Positions 7,680 to 16,438 of a stretch of 64,000 nucleotides of DNA are shown here, one piece after another. The translations under genes were made by a program, and so were the position numbers. The stretch spans positions 558,001-622,000 of the forward strand of contig JBAOHZ010000009.1 of assembly GCA_037045225.1 (NCBI GenBank). Reading direction: 5' to 3'. The DNA is from Nitrospira sp. Its GTDB lineage: Bacteria > Nitrospirota > Nitrospiria > Nitrospirales > Nitrospiraceae. Positions within the stretch are counted from its first letter, which is position 1. Each line of letters opens with the position of its first letter. Below the pieces are notes generated by a model that searched no databases, was not told the DNA's origin, and saw only the letters and a program-made list of their open reading frames with translations.

Positions 7680-9434
7680 CTATTCTAGTGCGAGCAACCG
7701 TGCAGCCAGTGTATCGCTTCTTCCAGTCGAGCGGGGGCCGAACAGCGCCTTCCCGATGCGAACCAATTCAGACCGGAGCGCCCATCCTTCTTCATTCTCT
7801 GAAATGTCAGAAAATGTACCCTCCTCCTCAATATCTAAGGGGGTCTGCGCGGACGAACGAAAGATCGAATCGACCGCCTGTGCCGCCTGAAGCCGACTAG
7901 CTCTTCTCCTGCAATCTTGTTCCTGTTGGTATAATGGCGCGACCACCTGCGCCACACGGTTCACAATTCGTTGCATGACAGAACGTGCATGAGCATCCTC
8001 GGGCCTATTATAGCTGTCGCCAATGTCGATAAGACCATACTTGTATTCGACGGCAAGCCATCGGTACGTGGCTCGACTCCTTTCGAGGCTCCACCCATCT
8101 TGAAGGGCTTGATCGATTCGCTCGATCAACTCCCATTCCGTCGTGCCGACATAATTCAAGTCGGAAGGATAATAAATCAACTCCGGAGCATAGATCACGA
8201 CCGGCAGCCCCAACAAGCTCATCTCCTTTCCGGTGTTCGACCATGCGTTTAAAAATACGGATGTTTCATTGGCAAGATCATACAGTGAAACGTGGTCGTT
8301 CGGCCAATTGACACAGACGTTCGCGGGAAGTTTCCGAAGGAGTGCTTCGAGATTCCTCGCTTGCTCGGATTTGATACCTTCACGTTTGTTCGGGAAATCC
8401 CGCGGATGCACGCGAATGAGTAAAAATAGATCCGTACGACCGGCAGCGAACTCGATGAGTCGCTTGACCCAATCCACCTGTTGCGGAAACAAGGTCGCGG
8501 GGTGATCCGGAAGCGCACCGATCGCTTTGGCAGCCGCACGTTCGTCGTTGCTGCTCATGGTCGCCACCATGACTTTTTGATCTATTCCGATACCATATCG
8601 TGCCCGAACATCGAATGGTTGCCGCGACGCGGCGGGGGAATAGCTGAATACGCTTCGGCCACCGAACAACGTGAGAAAGTGATCGGTAATTTCCCGCATT
8701 ACACCCGGCGGACACGGCCTATCGCGAAACTGTGGCCACCGTTCGACAATACGCCGCGCGTACCCATAGGCCTCATTGCGGCCGACCATCAATGTCTGCA
8801 GCCGACGAGACAGATTGCCCCCGGCATGCAGAAAGTAATGGGGAATGCCGTGCTCGCTCGCCAGACAGCACATGACATTATTGACAGAATAGAACGAATT
8901 ATACACAACGAGGCAGTCAGGTTGCTCCCGTTCGAATAGTCGCCTTCCGGCTGTCACCGTCGTGACGGCGCCCTGCAACCACGCACGATATTCGCGCTGT
9001 TCACCGGCATCAAATTCAATGCCGGTCTTCTTGTGATTGAGAATCGTTTCATACAATGCGAGCTTGCCGACAGGAACGTTTTCCAGCCTCAGTGACGTGC
9101 ACTGCTCGAACGATAGATCCTTCAACATCTCAGTTGCCCTGATCTGATCGGCGGGCTCCAGGAGATCTGTCAGATCGTATCCTGTAAAACCGAATTCACG
9201 CCGCAGTAACTCCTTCTGCTGTCCGCACAGCCGGCAAATCTCGCGACGTGCCTCGATCCGGCTGAGGTGATCGAGGCCAGAGGCGTTCATGGGATTACAG
9301 ACCTGCTGCAGAGCCTCGCCGCAGCTCACATATACGATGCTATGCCCCGACTGAGCCAGCGTTTCGGCGATCAGCGCCTCGGGAAACGCATGGACCCAAA
9401 TCGCCGCATGAGGGGCAAAAAAAAGAATCTTCAC
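7680..9434 (-). CDS. Uncharacterised GT-B-like polysaccharide biosynthesis protein
   Basis: A 584-aa protein I cannot place in a named family. It opens with a Rossmann-like strand (VKILFFAPHAAIW) and has HGIPHYFLHAGGN midway. The C-terminal half carries LLIRVHPRDFPN and SNTGKEMSLLGLPVVIY, resembling the nucleotide-binding half of capsule-type (KpsC/CDP-glycerol transferase-like) GT-B enzymes. A CxxC-like stretch (CRLCGQQ) lies near residue 66. The start GTG at 9434 overlaps the upstream stop as GTGA; the frame extends to 9476 but a start there would overlap further. Role as a glycosyl- or polyol-phosphate transferase is inferred from fold-like motifs and context. Confidence 0.7.
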   Translation of the reverse strand: MKILFFAPHAAIWVHAFPEALIAETLAQSGHSIVYVSCGEALQQVCNPMNASGLDHLSRIEARREICRLCGQQKELLRREFGFTGYDLTDLLEPADQIRATEMLKDLSFEQCTSLRLENVPVGKLALYETILNHKKTGIEFDAGEQREYRAWLQGAVTTVTAGRRLFEREQPDCLVVYNSFYSVNNVMCCLASEHGIPHYFLHAGGNLSRRLQTLMVGRNEAYGYARRIVERWPQFRDRPCPPGVMREITDHFLTLFGGRSVFSYSPAASRQPFDVRARYGIGIDQKVMVATMSSNDERAAAKAIGALPDHPATLFPQQVDWVKRLIEFAAGRTDLFLLIRVHPRDFPNKREGIKSEQARNLEALLRKLPANVCVNWPNDHVSLYDLANETSVFLNAWSNTGKEMSLLGLPVVIYAPELIYYPSDLNYVGTTEWELIERIDQALQDGWSLERSRATYRWLAVEYKYGLIDIGDSYNRPEDAHARSVMQRIVNRVAQVVAPLYQQEQDCRRRASRLQAAQAVDSIFRSSAQTPLDIEEEGTFSDISENEEGWALRSELVRIGKALFGPRSTGRSDTLAARLLALE

Positions 9435-10270
9435 GGGGCCGTCGGCGAAACAGATTTCGGCGCAAGAAATGCGCACAACGTAAACTTCCCGCTGGGCTCA
9501 TGCAGACGTTCGACAGATAGCGTCAGGAATCCAGCTCGCTCAGCCAGCATGCTGAGTGATTCGACACTGAACACATGGTGATGCTCGATGAAAAATTCTT
9601 CACGCTGCGGGCCATGATGTGACGCAACCTCTCCGTCGGGGAGCTCGATATACACATGCCCCTGAGGCCTAAGGAACCCGGCAGCCCGTTCCAACATACA
9701 CACCGGATCAACCACATGCTCCAGCACTTTATTCAAGGTAATCAGATCAAACACTCCGACCTGTTCAGGATTGACTGCGAGAAAATCTCCCAAGAAGGCT
9801 CGTACACCAACCTCAGTTTCGGCATGCTGCACCGCGCGGGTATCGGGATCAAGAACGGTACAGTCCCATCCGGCTTCCTTCATGCGATACGGGAAGACCC
9901 CGAGCCCCGAACCGATGTCGAGAAGGGTGGGTGACCTGCCGGCCACCGGGAAGGCCCGCATAAATTCCAGCACTCTAGCTACGCGCGCAGTGTTGTCGGA
10001 ACACTCTGGAGGTAGGGCCAAGATTCGCCGAAACGTCGCTTGAAACCTGTCACCGTAGGTGGCATCGACATAGGCACGCGTGTAGAGACTCGAGAGATCG
10101 AGATGATTGTCCGAGTACCAGTGCCGGCAGAGCGCGCAGCGGAGATAGGACCGCTGATACATTTGTGCGCCTATATCGAAGCGCATCTCCCCAGATGGCG
10201 GCGTGTCATAACGAAAGACCGTTTGGCAGTAGGTCAAATTGCACGGACATCGCAAGGTGGGCTGCATCAT
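9431..10270 (-). CDS. Class I SAM methyltransferase with N-terminal Cys-rich region
   Basis: A 279-aa protein. The N terminus has cysteines at about 8, 10, 15, 45 and 48 (CPC..C and CALC), suggesting a small metal-binding knuckle as in C-methyltransferases of deoxysugar pathways. The SAM loop LLDIGSGLGVFP follows near 115-126, then LNKVLEHVVDP (about 178-188) and LRPQGHVYIELPD. A motif EHHHVFS near 226 resembles the methyltransferase-23 group. It may be a sugar C- or O-methyltransferase. Its ATG directly abuts the stop of the 127-aa gene and its stop overlaps the next start, so all are co-translated. Confidence 0.83.
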   Translation of the reverse strand: MMQPTLRCPCNLTYCQTVFRYDTPPSGEMRFDIGAQMYQRSYLRCALCRHWYSDNHLDLSSLYTRAYVDATYGDRFQATFRRILALPPECSDNTARVARVLEFMRAFPVAGRSPTLLDIGSGLGVFPYRMKEAGWDCTVLDPDTRAVQHAETEVGVRAFLGDFLAVNPEQVGVFDLITLNKVLEHVVDPVCMLERAAGFLRPQGHVYIELPDGEVASHHGPQREEFFIEHHHVFSVESLSMLAERAGFLTLSVERLHEPSGKFTLCAFLAPKSVSPTAP

Positions 10271-10654
10271 CTACGATCCACTGGATTGACCGAGCATGGT
10301 TTCTATGGTCTCCGCCTTGTCCAGCCATGCCACGACCTGCAGCCCCTCTTGCGAACAGTATGCGGCGAATAGTTGCTCTTTCCCGTCCTCAACCAGCAAC
10401 ACGTAGTAGCGCCGTGATGCCTGATTCACTACGAGGGCCCCACGCAAGCCGTACTGCGCAAGCCGACCGTTTAGCGACGGAGTCGCATAGAAGCCCCAGT
10501 CTTTCCGCACCACGTCATACTGCCCGCCCTGTTCCGTCACGAAGGTGATCTGTTCATCGGGATTCAAGTGTGCCGTCCCGCAATCCTGCAGTTCGAATCG
10601 AAGACGATTCCCCACTTCGAAACGTCGGGGCGGATTCTGAGGATTGAATTTCAT
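10271..10654 (-). CDS. Small conserved-looking protein of unknown function
   Basis: A 127-aa protein, predicted soluble, with alternating polar and hydrophobic residues that suggest mostly beta structure (for example ITFVTEQGGQYDVVRKDWGFY and YYVLLVEDGKEQ). I see no signal peptide, membrane segment or catalytic motif. The start at 10654 overlaps the TGA of the sugar amidotransferase as ATGA and the stop abuts the next ATG, so it is wedged between two enzymes in one operon. The frame is open upstream to 10747 but that would lie inside the amidotransferase gene. A chaperone, carrier or accessory role is conceivable; no function can be assigned. Confidence 0.65.
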   Translation of the reverse strand: MKFNPQNPPRRFEVGNRLRFELQDCGTAHLNPDEQITFVTEQGGQYDVVRKDWGFYATPSLNGRLAQYGLRGALVVNQASRRYYVLLVEDGKEQLFAAYCSQEGLQVVAWLDKAETIETMLGQSSGS

Positions 10655-11772
10655 GTCCAGGTCCAGTCTTGAATCAAGAAGTTCGGTATACGCCAGGTTC
10701 CGGATTCCCCTCGCGTCCAGATGGCCCGATTGCGAAAAGTTTCGCAAATCTTCCAGAACTGAGCCTGCTCAATACCGACGAAACGACAAAATTTGGCGAT
10801 GTCCTCGTGGGGTGTCTGATCCCCGCGCTCACGGATGATCGCCACCGCCTGCTCGCGGGTAAGTCGTCCGTTTCGAATCTCCAGCGACAAATTGTCAAAG
10901 AGCCGCGTAAATCCAAACTTATACCACTTTAGCCAGTGATGGATCGAGATGAAGTCATCGTCGATGTCGGCAAAATCATAGTAGCCCGTCCGTGCTCCGG
11001 AGGATCGTGACTGAAAACCATGCGCGCGAGCCACGGCAAGACTTTTCTGTGGATCCCAGGGGAAATACCATCCGAGAAACACTGCGTGCGTTCCGCTTCT
11101 CTCCAACTCATCGGGATTGGGCCCCACGTAACCCGCCAGCTCCTTCTCCGTGAAATCTTCCCCTACCCAATCGGCCGCGGTGGTGCCGTGGGTCACGCCA
11201 TAGGTGCGATACCACTCGTCATCCAATTTGACCCCGGTATGCGCGTGGCTCGCACTCCCATACTCAAAGGCCGAGTTTTCTCCCCACACGATCAGCCGAA
11301 TCCCAAATTTCACGGCGACTCTAAGCGGAATGTTGAACAACGCCAGATGCATCGGAATGGCCGTACTGCCGAACCGTTCCAACGCTCGCAGCATAAACCG
11401 GCCCTCAACTTTTGGGTTGATCTGATAGTCAATGTGGTCCACGCCGAGGGCCACGAGGTTGTCAAGGTTCTGCTGTCCGATCAGCGTACGCGCCGGAGTC
11501 TTCCAGGTGACCGCGAGCGGCGTCAACCCGGCCTCAAGACACCGTATGACCTGCCAGGTGCTATCCTTCCCGCCACTGACAGGAATCACGCAATCATACC
11601 CGTGGCTGGCGGCCTTCACCTCTACCACCAGTCGATCAAAGGCACGTGCGCGACTGTCCCAATCAATTTCGCTTTTGCGGCCATGCGTCCGGCAGGCAAT
11701 ACATACCCCATCCTGACCGAGCGTGAGGTTAGGCCGGGTATCAGGCAACACACATGTGGTGCAATACACCAT
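10651..11772 (-). CDS. N-acetyl sugar amidotransferase (WbpG/PseA family)
   Basis: A 373-aa ATP-pyrophosphatase-type amidotransferase. The N terminus has paired cysteines C4/C7 and C24/C27, the metal site of this family. The PP-loop SGGKDS is at 66-71. Members adenylate a carbonyl on an N-acetylated UDP-sugar or nonulosonate precursor and replace it with an amide or amidine using ammonia. WbpG usually takes ammonia from HisH/HisF-like partners, but none is seen in this window. The neighbour is instead an AsnB-like protein with its own glutaminase domain. Surface-sugar amidation or acetamidino formation is the likely role. Confidence 0.88.
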   Translation of the reverse strand: MVYCTTCVLPDTRPNLTLGQDGVCIACRTHGRKSEIDWDSRARAFDRLVVEVKAASHGYDCVIPVSGGKDSTWQVIRCLEAGLTPLAVTWKTPARTLIGQQNLDNLVALGVDHIDYQINPKVEGRFMLRALERFGSTAIPMHLALFNIPLRVAVKFGIRLIVWGENSAFEYGSASHAHTGVKLDDEWYRTYGVTHGTTAADWVGEDFTEKELAGYVGPNPDELERSGTHAVFLGWYFPWDPQKSLAVARAHGFQSRSSGARTGYYDFADIDDDFISIHHWLKWYKFGFTRLFDNLSLEIRNGRLTREQAVAIIRERGDQTPHEDIAKFCRFVGIEQAQFWKICETFRNRAIWTRGESGTWRIPNFLIQDWTWT

Positions 11773-11822
11773 ATCAACCAGCGGCGACGTCGTGAGTCAG
11801 CACTCCTGTGTATCGGACAAGA

Positions 11823-13652
11823 TTAGCCGGCACAGGTTTCAAGGAACACCTTGGCATTTACAAAATAGAATAGAAATTTGCTTTCACTGTTGGCCAACCG
11901 AGGCTTGCGGAGTAGCTCTCGTACCTTGTTCCGCTTGAGCAGATCGAACACCGGACTGTCTTCCATCAACCGCCCCACCACGACCGGATCGTTAATGTCC
12001 AGAAATGCATGGATCGGGGCGTTGAAGCCGACTTTTCGCCGTTCATCCAGCACACAGTCCGGGGCAAGCCCTCGTGCTGCGTCACGTAAGACAGCTTTGT
12101 TATAGCCGTCTCGACTGAGATACCGATTGGGTATCGAATAGCAGAATTCGAACAGCGCGCGATCTAAATAGGGAGATCGGTTTTCGATGGAAAAGTACAT
12201 GGCATTGAGATCTGTCTCATGTAGGATGACGCGGGTGGCCTCCACAAACATCTCGTTCATCATACGATTTCGAAGCAACGAGTCAGAATAGTGAGATTCC
12301 GCGAACGGCTCGGAGAACGGTTCCGTCAGATATTCTGAAAATTCGTCGTTGTTCAGAAAAATATGACCCCGAAATTCAGGAGTCGCGACAAACAAATCGG
12401 GATCTCTCAAGTAAGGATTTCTCACTAGCGGCTGGACATACTGCTCCCATGCCTTGCGCGTCGACGCGTATTCCGGCTCATGGCGAATCTCCGCGAGATG
12501 CATCAAGTAGTGATCATAATACCCACTCACCAACTCATCTGCGCCGACCCCGCTGAAACAAATCTTGTATCCCTGCGCGTGCACGTCGCGCATCAGCAGC
12601 CATTGCACGTAGTGGCTGATGGTTGAGATGGGAGCGTCATGGTAGTCCACCAGGACCTTCATGTTGTCCAAATAGTCAGTAGGGTCGGCTCTCAGGCCCG
12701 TATGCCGGACGCCCAATGCAGCGATCGACCGATCGAGCATGTCGCTCTCATCATAGCGTTCATCTTCCGTCAAAATCGTAAACCCGTGGACGTCGTACCC
12801 GAACACCCGCTTGGCAATCCCGATCAGCACGTTCGAATCTACCCCGCCACTCATTAAAAACGCGGCTGGCACGTCGCTGCGCAAGCGCAGTCTCATCGAC
12901 TCAATGATCCTCGAGCGCACGCCCGACACAGCCTCCGCATAGGACATCGCGTCGTCCGGCCGATAGGCCGGCTGCCAATAGAGGGTCTGCGTCTCTTTAC
13001 CCCCGAGGCCTATTCTAAGCACGCCGGCCGGCGGCACTTCCTCGAGTCCGATAAAAAATCGGTCAGTGGACTTGTACAGCGCCTTGTATCCGTTTACGAG
13101 ATACCGACGGACGTGGTGTCGATTGACCGGCAGCGTTCTCCCCATGAGAGCAAAGAGAAACTTAGGCTCGGAACCGAAATACAGGCCCTCCGGTGCCCGT
13201 ACCACATACAACGGCTTTTCCCCAAATCGGTCACGCGATAAGGTCAGCTCGCAGCGCTCCTCATCATAGACCGCCAACGCCCACATCCCCTCGGCCTGAT
13301 CGAGCATCCCCCATCCGTCGCGGCAAAGAGCCGTGAGAAAGACTTCTGTATCGGATCGCGTGAGAAAGGCAACCCCTACCTCTGCAAGGCGTTGCTTGAT
13401 TTCAAGGTAGTTGTACAGTTCTCCATTGAGTACCATCCAGGAGCGATCCACGTTGAATGGTTGATTGGAGCGGGCATCCAGATCGATGATCGAAAGTCGA
13501 CTATGCATCAATAGGACATGCTGTCCCGTGGGTGTCATAAAACGATGCATGCCCGAGGCATCGGGGCCCCGGCGTCGCATCAGATCGAGGCACTGGCGGG
13601 ACGACTCATCGGAAATACGTCGCGTCCCGATAAACCCAGCTATCCCGCACAT
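11823..13652 (-). CDS. asnB: Asparagine synthase (glutamine-hydrolysing) family protein
   Basis: A 609-aa class II amidotransferase. It starts MCGIAGF, so Cys2 becomes the N-terminal nucleophile after Met removal. The glutaminase domain covers about 1-210 (RRGPD near 27-31, NGELYN near 76-81). The synthetase domain has the PP-loop SGGVDS near 267 and the conserved SGVGADE near 370. It could be a housekeeping asparagine synthetase. However, many AsnB paralogues in O-antigen loci amidate sugar carboxylates, and its position next to the sugar amidotransferase favours that. The symbol reflects the family, not a proven function. Confidence 0.88.
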   Translation of the reverse strand: MCGIAGFIGTRRISDESSRQCLDLMRRRGPDASGMHRFMTPTGQHVLLMHSRLSIIDLDARSNQPFNVDRSWMVLNGELYNYLEIKQRLAEVGVAFLTRSDTEVFLTALCRDGWGMLDQAEGMWALAVYDEERCELTLSRDRFGEKPLYVVRAPEGLYFGSEPKFLFALMGRTLPVNRHHVRRYLVNGYKALYKSTDRFFIGLEEVPPAGVLRIGLGGKETQTLYWQPAYRPDDAMSYAEAVSGVRSRIIESMRLRLRSDVPAAFLMSGGVDSNVLIGIAKRVFGYDVHGFTILTEDERYDESDMLDRSIAALGVRHTGLRADPTDYLDNMKVLVDYHDAPISTISHYVQWLLMRDVHAQGYKICFSGVGADELVSGYYDHYLMHLAEIRHEPEYASTRKAWEQYVQPLVRNPYLRDPDLFVATPEFRGHIFLNNDEFSEYLTEPFSEPFAESHYSDSLLRNRMMNEMFVEATRVILHETDLNAMYFSIENRSPYLDRALFEFCYSIPNRYLSRDGYNKAVLRDAARGLAPDCVLDERRKVGFNAPIHAFLDINDPVVVGRLMEDSPVFDLLKRNKVRELLRKPRLANSESKFLFYFVNAKVFLETCAG

Positions 13653-13727
13653 CTCAGGGGTTCCTCATCCAGGCAAGCAGATGAACACCGCCTGGCCTTC
13701 TATGCAGCAGTGGCAATTGTCAACCTC

Positions 13728-14489
13728 CTACAGGGGACCGTGGGAGTGGAATACGTGATGGCTGGCCGCAACGCGGAATCCAAGCTTGTGATACAGCATG
13801 AGCGAAGGAATATTGGCGCTTTGCGTGCCAACTCGAAGCGCACGGGGACGCTCGCATTCCCTGGATGCGAATCGGATCATTTCGCCAGCCAGTCCCAGTC
13901 CACGATGGTCAGGATGGACGGCAATCAGATCGATGCAGAGCGCCTGATCTGCCGCACTGATCGCTTGAAGAAACCCCACGACTCGCCCTTCGTGTTCGGC
14001 GATCACCATGTAATCCCCTCGTTGCCGACTAAAAAAATTTCTAGCCCACTGCGCTTTGACCTCATCGGCCAGAGATCGAGGAATATCGGGGTCCAAATGA
14101 AATCGGGAATAGCGAAAGCTGTGCCGGGCAATATCAAGTACCGTCGCCTCATCCGCCGATACTGCGAACCGTACCCGCCCCCCCACCGTCTTGACACTAG
14201 GAAGTGGTTGGGCCTCCAGCGTGAGAGCGGTATCGACGAGCCGGAGCCCGCATTCCTCCAGCCGATGACTCGTGCCCACTTCGTGTGTGGCAATCCGCGC
14301 AAACACAAATCCTGGACGGCTGAGCAGCCTTCGAATCTCCCGAAGCGTATCGTGCTCCTGCCGCACCGTCCACACCCCGGTCACACGGTGAACGTCGCGG
14401 GCCATGATCGTCGCCAGCCATGGATCCGACACGATCGAGAGCTCTGACGTGGAAATCGACGCATGGGGACCTGAAGACCGTTCAGACAT
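13728..14489 (-). CDS. GNAT N-acetyltransferase (WecD/PseH-like)
   Basis: A 253-aa protein with a C-terminal GNAT domain. The acetyl-CoA loop VHPDHRGLGLAGEMI lies near residues 193-207, and NIPSLMLYHKLGF (about 227-239) is the conserved closing segment. The N-terminal half resembles the region of WecD-type dTDP-aminosugar acetyltransferases. It likely acetylates the amine placed by the DegT aminotransferase on a UDP- or dTDP-sugar, the role SpsD or PseH plays in comparable clusters. It overlaps the Gfo/Idh gene by eight bases. Confidence 0.83.
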   Translation of the reverse strand: MSERSSGPHASISTSELSIVSDPWLATIMARDVHRVTGVWTVRQEHDTLREIRRLLSRPGFVFARIATHEVGTSHRLEECGLRLVDTALTLEAQPLPSVKTVGGRVRFAVSADEATVLDIARHSFRYSRFHLDPDIPRSLADEVKAQWARNFFSRQRGDYMVIAEHEGRVVGFLQAISAADQALCIDLIAVHPDHRGLGLAGEMIRFASRECERPRALRVGTQSANIPSLMLYHKLGFRVAASHHVFHSHGPL

Positions 14490-15486
14490 AGTGCACTTTC
14501 ACCGGGAGACCGGAGTGGGCGCTCCGTTCGATCGCAAAACATACCGAGAGCGAGGAAAAGACATCGTCCTCACTCACATCCGCCTCGCCTGTTCCCTGGA
14601 TAGCTTTCACAAAGCTGGCAATGAGCGCGCCTTTGTGCACGCCAGGGTAGGCCGTGTCCAGCACGAGGGGGGGAACATGAGGATCCGGAGTGGTATAGAG
14701 CCAGGCCTGTTCCCGTCCGTTCAAAAACGTGGCTTTCGTTCCATATACGGCCACCGCGTGGAAGTGCGGCAGGCGACAGCCGAAATTGACGCCGAGTTTT
14801 CCCACCGCACCGCGTGCAAAACGCAGTACCGATACCACGTTGTCGAAATTTCCAAACCCTGATCCCTTGCTCGCCACCGCATTCCCTACCGCCGACACCT
14901 CGACAATCCGATCGCGCGCAAGCCACATGAGGAGGTCGGCAACATGTACGCCGCCGCCATGAACGGCGGAATAAAAAGGCAACTTCCCTCGCCACCCCTC
15001 GATAATCTTTTCTAGACGACCATAGTTGTACTCGGCCTCCAAATGGTAGAGCGCGCCGAAATCGCCGGCAATGATTCGCTGTCGGAGGTCCAAAAACCGC
15101 GGGGATCGTCGCAAGACCAAATTCGAGGACAAGCGAAGGTTCGGATACCTCCGCAACTGCTCTCGAACGAGCACCGCTTCTTCTTCGTGGAGCACAAAGG
15201 GTTTCTCGACGAATACATGCTTGCCTTGCTCCAAGGCCCGCATCGTTTGAGAGAAATGACTGTCATCGTAACTGGCAATGCAGACCAGATCAATGGCAGG
15301 ATCATCAAGGACGTCGGTATCGGACTGCACCGCCAAGACACCGGGAAACCTTTCGGCTACCGCCGCAAGTCTCGTCGGGTTCGTGTCACAGATGACGGCT
15401 AGCTCACACTCAGGTATGCCGGCAATCGCTTCCGCATGCTTTTCCCCGACACCGAGGCCGATTACCGCAACTCTCAACTTCGCCAT
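14482..15486 (-). CDS. Gfo/Idh/MocA family oxidoreductase
   Basis: A 334-aa NAD(P)-dependent sugar oxidoreductase. The Rossmann loop VIGLGVGEKHAEAI is at about 8-21 and the signature VFVEKPF near 90-96 carries the conserved EKP lysine. HGGGVHVADLLMWL around 176-189 holds the usual catalytic His/Asp region. Members oxidise a hydroxyl of a nucleotide sugar to a ketone or the reverse. Position between a GNAT and a deacetylase in a nonulosonate-like cassette points to keto-sugar formation or reduction before or after amination; exact substrate unknown. Confidence 0.87.
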   Translation of the reverse strand: MAKLRVAVIGLGVGEKHAEAIAGIPECELAVICDTNPTRLAAVAERFPGVLAVQSDTDVLDDPAIDLVCIASYDDSHFSQTMRALEQGKHVFVEKPFVLHEEEAVLVREQLRRYPNLRLSSNLVLRRSPRFLDLRQRIIAGDFGALYHLEAEYNYGRLEKIIEGWRGKLPFYSAVHGGGVHVADLLMWLARDRIVEVSAVGNAVASKGSGFGNFDNVVSVLRFARGAVGKLGVNFGCRLPHFHAVAVYGTKATFLNGREQAWLYTTPDPHVPPLVLDTAYPGVHKGALIASFVKAIQGTGEADVSEDDVFSSLSVCFAIERSAHSGLPVKVHYV

Positions 15487-15538
15487 GAACGAATTACTGC
15501 CTCTGTATACCTTGCCACAGACTCACCCGCTGAGTTGA

Positions 15539-16438
15539 TCAGACAACCATCACCCGTTTCAAATGAAATAGATCGGAGGCCGAATCATTGACGCCATCAA
15601 TCGCACTTGGACAACAGCGCACCCCTCTACCCTTCAAAGCCTGAATAATCCGGTAAGAGTAGCAGTTCGCCATTCCTTCTGGGTACGAGTAATGCGGCCC
15701 CTGCACGGCGGCCTTCTCTCTCAACAATTGCATACCCATATCCAGCTCTCGATCCAGCTCCTGCCCAGAAAGAGATTCGAGGACGGCGTGTGAGTGCCCG
15801 TGCCCTCCGACAGTAAATAACGGCTCAGCCGCCAGTGCCCTGACTTCGCTCCAATCCAGTTTTTGATCCAACGGATGAGAACTGGAATGAGTGACCCCTA
15901 CTCCCAATTGTTGCTGTATCTCGGTCGCAAGCTGCTCCCCGTCGATCAGTAAGTTATTCTTGACGATACGCCGAACCTCAGTCAGGAAACGTCGGCGCTC
16001 TTCATCTCCGCGAAACTCTCGAGCCCCCCACGGAAGCTGAAGCTCAGCGTGAGTTCGCTGTTCCACAGCGAACTCGACTCGGTCAATCCAGGACATAGTG
16101 TTGCGTTCAACAAAGTCGGTAGTAATGTAGAATGTCGTGGGCACCTGCTCATCTACAAGCACTGGAGCCGCTACCGATAAATTGTTTCGAAAACCATCAT
16201 CGAACGTCACTGCAAACGGTCGTGGTGGGAGGGGGCCTCCCGTCTCTAGGTGATGGAGTATGTCATTCATACCCACCGGCGTCCCCACCTGCTTCATCTG
16301 CCTGACCACGGTGATAAAGTATTCACGCTCGATATGTTTCCTGGTGTAGTTCCGTATGGCACAATCAACCGGAAGCGTCACGCCATGAAACAGAAAGATG
16401 GCAATATGACCGTCCGCGATTCTCGACGAGTAGTTCAT
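15539..16438 (-). CDS. Polysaccharide deacetylase family protein (NodB-like)
   Basis: A 299-aa protein of the carbohydrate esterase 4 type. FLFHGV near residues 15-20 starts the fold, TFDDG (about 79-83) is the first catalytic and metal motif, and GGHGHSH (about 212-218) supplies the histidine pair. No signal peptide is visible, so it may act in the cytoplasm on an N-acetyl group of a precursor sugar. The ATG at 16438 overlaps the upstream TGA as ATGA; the open frame starts five codons earlier. Confidence 0.85.
   Translation of the reverse strand: MNYSSRIADGHIAIFLFHGVTLPVDCAIRNYTRKHIEREYFITVVRQMKQVGTPVGMNDILHHLETGGPLPPRPFAVTFDDGFRNNLSVAAPVLVDEQVPTTFYITTDFVERNTMSWIDRVEFAVEQRTHAELQLPWGAREFRGDEERRRFLTEVRRIVKNNLLIDGEQLATEIQQQLGVGVTHSSSHPLDQKLDWSEVRALAAEPLFTVGGHGHSHAVLESLSGQELDRELDMGMQLLREKAAVQGPHYSYPEGMANCYSYRIIQALKGRGVRCCPSAIDGVNDSASDLFHLKRVMVV

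Noticed and set aside
13697..13723. TTGACA followed by a TAGAAG -10 upstream of asnB
   Set aside because: The -35 is perfect but spacing is only 15 bases and the -10 matches at four positions, so it is too weak to call as a promoter.
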